From: Mytilinidion resinicola
Taxonomy: Eukaryota; Ascomycota; Dothideomycetes; Mytilinidiales; Mytilinidiaceae
Reading direction: 5' to 3'
NCBI RefSeq assembly: GCF_010093595.1
Contig: NW_022985450.1
Location: forward strand, 1,234,770 to 1,298,769
DNA length: 64,000 nt
The notes under the pieces were generated by a model. The model was not told where the DNA came from. It worked only from the letters and a program-made list of their open reading frames with translations, and did no database searches. This document shows positions 53,263-62,272 of the stretch, piece by piece (the first letter of the stretch is position 1; every line of letters starts with the position of its first letter). Made by a program: the position numbers and the translations under genes.

Positions 53263-53672
53263 CGTACCATTACAAAGTGGCCCCCATGGGGATTGGTACG
53301 ATAAGAGTACCGTTCCGAAGGGTGTATCATTACGAAGAATGTAAAATAGGGACCAGTACGGGCTGCGTATCATTGCAAAGTTGGGCGCATGGGGACTGGT
53401 ACAATATCCTTACCGTTCCAAAGGGCGTACCATTACAAAGAACGCAAAGTAGGGACCAGTACGGGCTGCGTACCATTCCAAAGTTTGTACCATTACGAAA
53501 GTGCATATATAAGGGACCAGTACGAATGTTAGACCATTACGAGAAATGCATGATTCGTACCATTACTGAGAGTCTACCAGTACGAAAAGGGAAGAGGAGC
53601 CCGTTCTTGAAGCTTGCATCGTACTGGAGTGGATTTAAGGCCCGCTCTAGTCCACTCCAGTCCAATCCCTTC

Positions 53673-54049
53673 ACTGCACGCTTGTAGGAACATTTGAAAG
53701 CAAATAGCATAGACAACTTCCCTAAGAGCATAATCGTCCTAAAGACCCGTCTTGCGAGCATGTTTATCTTGAGAACATAACCGTCTCAAGACGGGTCTAT
53801 CTTAGGAGCGTGACTGTTTGGAGAACGTCTTCGTCTTGAGATACCACCGTCTTAGGAGGTAAGGCCATGCCTGTCTCAAGACCATGGCCGTCTTAAGAAC
53901 ATGCCGTCTTAAGAACATGCCGTCTTAAGAACCTGCCGTCTTAAGAACGTGACTGTCTGCAGGGTAGCCCCGTCTTGAGACTACTTCTGGGTCATGGCCG
54001 TGCTCAGAATAGAAGTGGCCTGAAAATGGGCCCCACTCTGGCTGGCTAC
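53673..54049. repeat. Degenerate tandem repeat, CCGTCTTAAGAACATG unit
   Basis: Units of 16-19 bp (CCGTCTTAAGAACATG) are perfect or near-perfect at ~53888-53950 and degenerate back to ~53705. AAGACGGGTCT and AGACCCGTCTTG inverted pieces occur near 53740-53795. No coding potential. Confidence 0.75.
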
Positions 54050-54480
54050 TAATGTCCATCCCTGCGCGCCGAGAAACCCACCGTGCCGAGAAATATGAGG
54101 GGTACTTTGACTTCAAGCAACTCAAAATCTGTGCACACGTTAATATTCACCATAATGCTATATAAGCCCTGTGCTGTAGCTACGTTCAATCATCTCGAAC
54201 CCCACCCACCTAAAAATTACGTTCGCATCGCCGCCATCGCGCCTGATCTGCGGAGAGCCTCCTTTCATGGCGTAATAGAATTCCTTCGCCACAGCCACTA
54301 TCAAGCTCTTATCACTCCTGATACTCATAAGAGCGCCTTATCTGAGCCTCAGAGCCTCAGTACCATACTAGGAAGTCGTCATCAGCCTTATGGCTGCTAT
54401 CGCACGTAAATTCATGTAAAGTCGCTACGCTGATCGGTACCTCCAACTGAAGCGATCACTAATACTGGCTAGTGCAAAAC
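54050..54480 (-). repeat. X repeat, copy C (inverted)
   Basis: The inverted complement of copies A and B: it starts TCCATCCCTGCGCGCCGAGA and contains GCCTTATGGCTGCTATCG. It extends as far left in family terms as copy A (GTGATCGCTTC near 54455). The plus strand holds an open stretch related to that in copy A (DLRRASFHGVIEFLRHS), which breaks at different places. Confidence 0.8.
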
Positions 54481-54568
54481 AGCCGCGTACGTCCGATGTC
54501 GCAGACCAAGGCATCAGCCGTGGAGGCCTGAGGCAAGAACTGCATTAATAAGCTTGCCATCAAAGCTA

Positions 54569-56415
54569 ACGTAATCCACAAGTTAGTGGCCCGCACAAGC
54601 TAGTGGCCCACCCAACTCAACACGCGACGCGTCGTCCAACAACCACCCCAATGGCAGCACCACAACAACAAGAAGCCATCTTTCAAGAAGGCAGAGTTAT
54701 TCTAGGCGTTCAAGCCTACAAGACCGGCCAAATTACATCCTTCCGAGGCGTTGAGAAACTATACGATGTGCCCAGAAAGACGGTTACGCGTCGCGCCCGT
54801 GGTATTCCTCCACAACGCGGTGCTATCTCCAAAAATCGCCGTCTTACACCTGTACAAGAAGAGGTTCTTGTACAGAGGATTCTGTCGATGGACCAGCGTG
54901 GCATGCCGCCCCGTATTGCTACTGTACGGCAGATGGCCAGCATTCTAGCTAGCCAACGCGTTGTACAGAATACCCCCCTTACTGTCGGCCAGAACTGGGT
55001 GCGAAATTTCATCAGCCGCCATGACAACCTAAAATCCAAATTCAATCGCAAATACGACTATCAGCGTGCTAAATGCGAAGATCCTGTGCTTATCCGGGCC
55101 TGGTTTAAACGCGTGCAAGATATTAAGATACAATATGGAATTCTTGATGAAGACACCTGGAATTTTGATGAGACCGGCTGCCAAATGGGTGTTATTGCAA
55201 CTGCCCGGGTTGTTACTGGAACAGACCGTGCCGGCCGGCCTAGGACTGTACAGCCGGGCAATCGAGAATGGGTTACAATTATCGAATGCATCAATGCAAT
55301 GGGGGTTGAAATTCCACCCCTAGTTATCTTTGAAGCAATAATGCACCAAGCCGCTTGGTACGAGGTTATTCCAAAGGAATGGTCAATCGGCGTTAGTGAG
55401 AATGGCTGGACAACAAATGAAATTGGCCTTGCCTGGCTAAAACTATTCCACAAGTATACAAAAGATCGCACAGTTGGCACGCATCGGATGCTTGTATTGG
55501 ACGGCCACGATAGCCATATGAACCCCGAATTCGACCAATTCTGCCTGGATCACAATATTATTATTGTCTGCATGCCTGCACATTCATCGCATCTGCTGCA
55601 GCCCCTAGATGTTGGCTGTTTCTCCGTGCTAAAGCGGTCCTATGGACGCCTGGTTGAACAGATTATGGGCCACGGTGTCAACCACATCGACAAACACGAA
55701 TTCCTACCTATATATAGGCAGGCCAGGCAGGAGGCACTACATGCAGGCAATATACGGGCGGGATTTGCAGCTACTGGCCTAGTTCCATACAACCCCGATC
55801 GTGTGCTATCATTGCTGCATGCCGGATATCACACGCCGCCACCCCCCTCTCTACGGCCACAATCAAATGGATCCTGGACAGCCGAAACACCCCATAATGT
55901 CGCCGAGCTACAAAAGCAGACAGCCCTGCTAAAGCGCTATCGCCAGCGGCGTATGCATAGCCCACAAAGTCCAGCAGAACAGGCCCTTGGCCAAATTATC
56001 AAGGCGTGCGAAACAGCAATGTCAAACGCCGTGCTGCTTGCAAGCGAAAATGAGAAGCTGCGCATAGAGAATCAGCGCCAGAAACAAAAGAAGGCAAGGA
56101 AGCGCACGTATATAGCTAGAAAGGGTATTCTATCAGGTGAAGAAGCAGCCGATCGTGCACAACCTGTACAGGAAGGGGCAGCAGAGGAGGCAGCAGAGCC
56201 ACCGGCCGAGCGGCCACAGCGAGCAAAACCTAGGTGCAGCATGTGCGAATCAACAGAACACAATGCACGTACGTGCCCTAGGCGGCAGGCAGCTAGCTAG
56301 TATGTAGCTGCATCAAATATATTTGTTCGTGGTGGAGTAATTCGGAATATTTGGCCTCGGTAGCGTGGTTGGGTGGGCCACTAGCTTGTGCGGGCCACTA
56401 ACTTGTGGATTACGT
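54569..56415 (+). mobile_element. Fot/pogo-type DNA transposon, apparently intact
   Basis: 1847 bp with 48-bp perfect inverted ends starting ACGTAATCCACAAGTTAG, flanked by TA (54567..54568 and 56416..56417). Each TIR holds two copies of a 17-bp CACAAG(T/C)TAGTGGCCC(G/A) unit, probable transposase binding sites. It carries a full-length transposase frame without lesions. Confidence 0.95.
54651..56300 (+). CDS. Fot/pogo DDE transposase
   Basis: 549 aa from the ATG at 54651 (an in-frame GTG at 54603 lies inside the TIR zone). N-terminal HTH/CENP-B-type DNA-binding region: FRGVEKLYDVPRKTVTRRAR, and VGQNWVRNFISRHDNLKSKF. DDE_1 catalytic core: WNFDETGCQMGV (first Asp), HRMLVLDGHDSHMNP (second), HSSHLLQPLDVGCFSVLKRS (third). 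The C-terminus has a helical segment, a basic patch (KQKKARKRTY) and a zinc knuckle CSMCESTEHNARTC. All catalytic positions are present and no stop or frameshift occurs, so activity is plausible. Cut-and-paste transposition into TA in the nucleus. Confidence 0.95.
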   Translation: MAAPQQQEAIFQEGRVILGVQAYKTGQITSFRGVEKLYDVPRKTVTRRARGIPPQRGAISKNRRLTPVQEEVLVQRILSMDQRGMPPRIATVRQMASILASQRVVQNTPLTVGQNWVRNFISRHDNLKSKFNRKYDYQRAKCEDPVLIRAWFKRVQDIKIQYGILDEDTWNFDETGCQMGVIATARVVTGTDRAGRPRTVQPGNREWVTIIECINAMGVEIPPLVIFEAIMHQAAWYEVIPKEWSIGVSENGWTTNEIGLAWLKLFHKYTKDRTVGTHRMLVLDGHDSHMNPEFDQFCLDHNIIIVCMPAHSSHLLQPLDVGCFSVLKRSYGRLVEQIMGHGVNHIDKHEFLPIYRQARQEALHAGNIRAGFAATGLVPYNPDRVLSLLHAGYHTPPPPSLRPQSNGSWTAETPHNVAELQKQTALLKRYRQRRMHSPQSPAEQALGQIIKACETAMSNAVLLASENEKLRIENQRQKQKKARKRTYIARKGILSGEEAADRAQPVQEGAAEEAAEPPAERPQRAKPRCSMCESTEHNARTCPRRQAAS

Positions 56416-56544
56416 TATAGAACGTCGGGCGGGGTAACCCGACCGACAGAAGAGACACCACACACACACAATCAATCATACTCTGCTGCTTGATATCATT
56501 TCCAATCCCGCTTCATCCCGTGCACACCTAAGTGCGACATCTGA
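56416..56544. other. Short gap between Fot and Gypsy elements
   Basis: 129 bp with a CACACACACA run near 56460. It may belong to the Gypsy element's lost LTR. Confidence 0.3.
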
Positions 56545-57181
56545 CATAATCATTACGGTGTAATTTACTTATGGTAAGTTACATACAGCGAGACGCGCAC
56601 ATGCCGGCATCGCCGGCTTCGAATCCATCAAGCCCCGCGACATCGCGACATCGCGACACCATCACAACCCCGCTTCCGCAACCGCCACTGCCTCATGAAG
56701 GCCCATTTCATCAGCTTCTCGATCTCTGCCATCAGCTCCTAGGACGCCGCCGTCCAGAACTGCGAGTCTTCGAGTTCCAGCCTTCAGATCGATCGGAAGG
56801 AGCCTCAGGCCTTGTTGATCAACACCCAGACCGCTACCTTCCTCATAAACGACGCGACCTTCCTGACCAGCGACCGTCACTACCTGCAGACCGGTCGCTG
56901 AAAGGCGTACTCCCGCGTCAAGGCCTGCACCCACCTCAAGGCCCCGAACCTATGTCCGCGCCCTCAACCTCACAACTCAGCGCTACACCTACTCCAACCT
57001 TCACCAGAGCTCGTTACTCTAGGACACCAGCTCGCTGCATTCAGGCGAACCCATCCTGGACAAGCTCGCAGCCAGCAACTCAAAGACGCCTCCGCTGCCT
57101 TCTTACCGCTATACCCGGTTCTTGACAGGACTGTTGGCGAGGCGTACCCATCTGAGTGGCTGACAGCGACACACATGCTAC

Positions 57182-58090
57182 ATGCCAGACGAAGAGCTTC
57201 GTGGAACAGCTCCGAGCCTGACGTGTTCTGATCACTACACCGCCTACTCTAGCTCTGGGTCCGGGCGTCCGTCAACCTCAGGCTCAGAACGTACTGAGAC
57301 CATCCCTCGCAACTCGCTGCCTAACATGGCCGCCTTCACGCAAGCGATGCGTGGCCTGTTCCGACAGCTCATTGACGAGGTCCGGCAGCCAGGCCCGCAA
57401 GGACCTGCCGGCCCTCAAGGACCCCGGTGGTCCGGCTGGCGACCGAGCTGACGGCGCGAACAACGGCACTGGAGGCTTCCGAATCCAGGAGATAGGGTTC
57501 TTCCACCCAGAGCTCGAACAGTCGAGCGGCCCTGTCCACGACGACGTCGTCTACGTCGGCAATGACACCTACATCCGTGACGTATACGTCTCCACGGAGC
57601 GAATCAAGGATGTCGCCAGACTGCACTTTGAGGATGTCGTCAGGCCCAAGCTTCCGCAGTCCTATGTGGCAGCGCCCTCACATAGTACACTTCCGCACTC
57701 ACCGACATGGAAAAGGTCGGCCTACGTCACACCGCTCTTGCGGACGGTTGGTGCAAGTCTCTGATCCGGCAGTTTAAAGAGCCGCTCACCTAGTCCTTGA
57801 GCAAACTGACCTCCGCGTCTTACTCCCTCAGGGACGCGAAAGATCGACGAAGCGTCTCGGTGTACGCCTACGACGTCCTCAGGAGCGCCAGAGTGTCAAA
57901 CATCGACCGTGCCAACAGTACCAACGGCCTCGCCTTCGCTTGGAAGGGCATTGATCCTCTTCTGCGGAACGGCCTCTCGGCGCCCACCGACGCCACAGCC
58001 GTCCACGAATTCATCCAGTCGCTGGAAGCCAAGCGCGACGACTGGTGCGACTTGGTGGATATATATCTCCGCAATACAAATCATCCGTAA
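57182..58090 (+). pseudogene. Gypsy gag remnant
   Basis: Pieces in different frames: a collagen-like GPQGPAGPQGP stretch (57391-57420), FRIQEIGFFHPEL, DDVVYVGNDTYIRDVYVSTE-RIKDVAR, then LTSASYSLRDAKDRRSVSVY, FAWKGIDPLLRNGLSAPTD and HEFIQSLEAKRDDWCDLVDI. This matches the gag of fungal Gypsy elements. Frameshifts near 57440 and 57790 break it. Confidence 0.75.
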
Positions 58091-59727
58091 TACAAATCAT
58101 CCGTCAGTAGCCCCCAGAGGTCAGTATACCCCTTTCAGCTCTCGACGGAGTTTCCAGCCGTCTGTCCGTCTGAATTGGAATCAGCAGAACGCTCAGTACG
58201 GCGGGTTCTCAAACTAGCAGTACTGTGGCGGTCTCTCAAACCGGTCTGGAAGACGTAATTACCGTTCCGACTCTTACAACCTGCAGCTTAACGCCCCCAC
58301 AGCGCCGTTGAGACCCGCGCTCCCACCGGCACGCCAGCCGCTGCAAATCACAAGCGGCAACGAACCTCAGCGCCCCTCTCGGCCCCCCGGCGGCTTAGGA
58401 AACTACGGGTTCGCTGGCAACAGCCACTTTGGCAAGCAGCCGTTTAGAGCATCCGCGAACAAGCCGGCTCGCAAGATGAACAATACTGGGACGATGTGCA
58501 GCCGGAGTGGAAGAGCAGCTCGCACAGCTAGGCTACACAGACGTCGACGACGACCAGCACGACGCTCTGGAAGGCGAACTGGGCGCTGAGGAGGATAATA
58601 ACCTTGCCAAATCCGGGTTCGTCGACGGGTACGTGGATGTCTGCAACGCCGCGACTTCGCCAGCCGTCCTACAACCAAAGCGAACAACGCCTTGTTTCGA
58701 CAACTTCGTAACAACTGTCGACCGAGGTCTCGACGCAAGCGATCGATGGCGACGTCGACACCGAACCCTGCGAACTTCGCGAAGGACCAAACCGCCGGTC
58801 ATCACGCCGCAGGCTTGAAGCTACCGACCGGTCTGAAGAATGACGCTCTCATCACGAGCGACCGACTCGTCACGTCCTCCGTCACGAATCCGAAGATTGG
58901 CCGGCATTGCCTTTCGCGGCTACCACTATGTCACCATGAAGGCCTTCTTGACCAAGCTTGGAGAAGTCGCCGACGTCACCCCCGACACCGGTAACACCAT
59001 GGGGCTAATCTTGGAGGAACTTCCTGAGTCAGCAGGACAACCCGTACGAAGTCCTCAAGATGAATCAGACTGTCATGGTCCGAGGAGTCGGTAACAAGCT
59101 CACGCCTTCTACCGAATTCGTGATTGTGACACTCTACATTCCGGGACCTCGCGGAACTGCGGCCGTCCGCTTTGAGGCCCATGTTATCGACTACTTGAAG
59201 GCAAACCTGGTCATCGGCACGGACGTCCTGGATCTAGAATGAATGGTGCTGGATCTACGAGAGCGTCTACTATGCATCGGTAGTTGTCGGGACCTCGAAG
59301 TACCCATCTCAGTACGCGCTCGCTGCGAAATCTCAAGGGTCTGTCGTGTAGTCAGGGCTAAGACCTCAACAACCGTCGCCGCCTCCTCCGTGACGGCGGT
59401 GCCCATCGCGATCCGAGACCGCGAAACACTGCCTGATCGTGACGTAACATTCACACCTGAACTTCCCGCCGACAAGCTGGGAGAAGAGGGAGGAGCCTAC
59501 GCCCATCTGCTGGACGTCAACGCTTCCTTCATCCAGGTCCGCAACAACACGGAAACCCGTACGTGGTGCCACGGAACGCCAGACTAGGAGTTCTGGAGGA
59601 ATACGTCGAGGAGGGAGCCTATCTCATCCACCCCGACGAAGAGGCCCTCGCGACGCTCCAAGCGCCTCTCTAGCAGCCCCAGACCAACCAGAGCGCCTAC
59701 AATACTGACAGCGATCAGATTGAAAGC

Positions 59728-60610
59728 ATGGAGTCGTTCACGAATCCGCCGGCTGACGAGCTGCCTGTCGAGCGAGCCACGCAACAGCTCGTCGCCCAGA
59801 CTAGTCTGAAGCCGAACACCGAGTTCGAAGGCCCCTTCAGCGTGACTACCTACGGCGCCTCCGCCGCTTTAGAGATCAGCAACGTCATCCAGGACCACGA
59901 ACCCGTCTTCACCGACGACGACCAACTCGCCAACGTACCAGAAGATCAATGGCTCCAAATTCCCCTGGTTGACGACTTATCCTCAGCCAAGTTGGCTCAC
60001 CGCGTCTACCTTCTGGGCCCACAACTGGGCCCACAAGAGCGCGCTCTCGTCGACGCTGAGTTCGACAAGCTCGACCAGCTCCACGAACAGGGTCGGATGG
60101 AATGGTCAGGACCTACACGTTTCGGCTTTCCAGTCTTCGTCGTCTAGAGGACGGTGTTAATCAACGGCGTGCCCACCCGGAAGAGTCGCGTCGTTGTGGA
60201 TATCCGAAGATTGAACAGAGCAACGGTCAAGGACAGCTACCCGCTTCCTGGGCAGGAAGATCTGACTAACGCTGTCGCGGGTTGCCCTTTCATCTCTACC
60301 GCTGATGCCGCATCCTTCTTCTGCCAATAGCCCATGGCGTGTAACGACCGCGAGAAGTTCACTATAGTCTCTCATCGCGGCCAGGCCAGGAGCACTTCAA
60401 CGTGGCTGTCATATTTTATCGCGGCTCTCCGCCGTACGTTCAGCGACAGATTGATCGTCTCATCCGCATCTACGGCTTGCAGGCCTTCTGTCGAGCGTAC
60501 ATCGACGATATAGTGATTTTCGGTCGCACACTCCGGGAGCACCTGAGACACCACCTATGCGCTATATTTGCAGCCCTTCAGGACGCCAACATCACGCTCA
60601 AGGACTAGAA
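59728..60610 (+). pseudogene. Gypsy reverse transcriptase remnant
   Basis: VPEDQWLQIPLVDDL, ERALVDAEFDKLDQLHEQGR and FGFPVFVV precede a TAG. After it come RTVLINGVPTRKSRVVVDIR, RLNRATVKDSYPLP and STADAASFFCQ, more stops, then FCRAYIDDIVIFGRTLREHL (Y-I-D-D box) and LQDANITLKD with a TAG. Stops at Gln codons suggest RIP. Confidence 0.8.
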
Positions 60611-60836
60611 GTGCTATCTCGGCTACCCATCGCTGACACTACTTGGTCAGAGTTGGAGTTTCCTAGGACCCTGAAGGAACTTGAGCACTACTTGGGCTTG
60701 ACCGGATGGCTACTTCAGTACGTGGACTATTACGCACAACTGTCAGAAGCTCTACAGCATGAGGAGACGCGATTGCTGAAGTCGGCGCCTGTGGCTGGAT
60801 AAGCCAGACTCTGACATACACGCAGACTACGACGGG

Positions 60837-61290
60837 GTGCGAGACGACGCTGACGTCCGGGAATCCTACGAAGCCTTGCAAGGCGCCTTCTCGGTGGAGA
60901 GAATTCTGGTGCATTTTGGTCCTCGAGGTCGGTTGTACATAGACGTCGACGCCTCCAAAGCTTACGGCTTTGTGGTCATGGTCTATCACGTTCTGGGAGA
61001 TCCAGCTCCCGACCGGTTGGAAGACGTGAAGCACGGCAAGGTGCAGTCCATTCTCTTCCTCAGCAAGCTGCTCTCGACCGCCGCGAGGACCTATTGGCCC
61101 ACTGAGTTGGAGGTCGCGTGCCTGGTTTGGGCCGTCAGACGTGTCCACCACATGGTGTCATCCGAACACGCCGCCACTACAGCGATTACGAGGGCCTCAT
61201 CTCTTACAACTTCAGCTACCGATAAACTCAACATGCGCCGGCGTCCGCAGCGAGGCACAACGACGGGCATAATGACCGAATGGCTATAGC
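60837..61290 (+). pseudogene. Gypsy RNase H remnant
   Basis: One 150-codon frame reads FGPRGRLYIDVDASKAYGFV, SILFLSKLLSTAARTYWPTE, LEVACLVWAVRRVHHMV and TSATDKLNMRRRP before it ends. The RNase H Asp and Glu positions are visible. Confidence 0.78.
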
Positions 61291-62272
61291 GCATAGTGAG
61301 GTACAACGAAGAGGAGTGCAGCGGCGGACACGGCGACGGACACAGCGGCGGACACAGCGGTGGATACGGTGGGATGGAAGCAGTCGTCGCAAGGCACGAC
61401 AGGCGCATCAGAGGGCCACAGTGCCAGCTTGAACAGCACTTCATCACGATGGACATCCTGTTAAACATAGACAGACCTGAGCCGTCTCCTCATCAGTTCG
61501 CTATCTTTGCGATGCTACAACTGTATGGCGGGAGCGAGTAGGCCATCCTCTCTGGTAGTGGTGGCAAGTTTGGTGTTCAATCGCAAGTCATACATTCAGC
61601 ACGTTATGCTATCATCAATCTGTTCTGTAAAACCACCTATCGGTGGACTTCATGTAGTCAAGTAGTATCGCATTTGTTATCAACACAACTGACCGCCTAT
61701 CGTTTTCGCGCGTCGATCTTCAGGATATTTTCGCTTTCTTGATCCGTGCATTCTTTGTCTCTCTGTTCCAGCCCTTCTCTTCATCCCATGGCTCTTGCTT
61801 TACAAGCCACCTGAACTTCCCTGCAATTCGGTTCTCTAACTACACGTTACATATCAGCGAAGGCTCATAACAAGGTTCGAAAATGTTTGTACTAACATTC
61901 TCACTCCTCTTGAATATAATCCATACGGTAAATGTGAGAATCATAGTGCCAACAGCGAAGGGAAGGTACCACCACCACCCAGGATTGGATTTCAGCAGAT
62001 CGATGTTCATGCCAAAAAGAGACTACGCTAAATCAGCACATCATCACTGTGGTTGTTGCAAGCAGTCATACCGCAATGAACATGAGAGGGAGGAATACAA
62101 ACTAAGTCGAACTTGTTAGCTTCCAATCAAGATTAATTCACCTTGATGGCTTACCGTAATCCAACTTAGACGCTTTATGCTTCTATTCATGGTTGTTGAC
62201 TTTTGTGCCTCCGCGATTGACGTCAAGTTGAATTCCTGTCCACGTTAATGGGCTGCTTCAAACAAGGATAGC
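61291..62272. other. Intergenic DNA
   Basis: A short GGACACAGCGGCG-type repeat lies at 61322..61370. Two small open frames (61296..61541, 61883..62119) show no recognisable domain. Nothing else seen. Confidence 0.35.

Larger units (their letters stand above)
47038..53672. mobile_element. Tandem-repeat-bearing element interrupted by the Copia insertion
   Basis: The left margin (47038: GGGATTAGACTGGACTGGAG) is the inverted complement of the right margin (53644..53672). Between them, on both sides of the Copia element, are short repeats of GTACCATTACAAAG / GGGGATTGGTACGA-type palindromic units (47080..47197 and 53263..53590). The original element was probably ~570 bp and non-coding. Boundaries are approximate. 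Confidence 0.55.
56545..61290 (+). mobile_element. Decayed Gypsy-type retrotransposon
   Basis: Gag, RT and RNase H pieces appear in Gypsy order (no integrase seen) in shifting frames with many stops. A 26-bp block at the left end (56545..56571) recurs inverted at 42411..42437 and could be an LTR end. No second LTR was found, and RNase H text stops at TSATDKLNMR near 61235, so the 3' half (integrase, LTR) seems lost. Confidence 0.82.
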
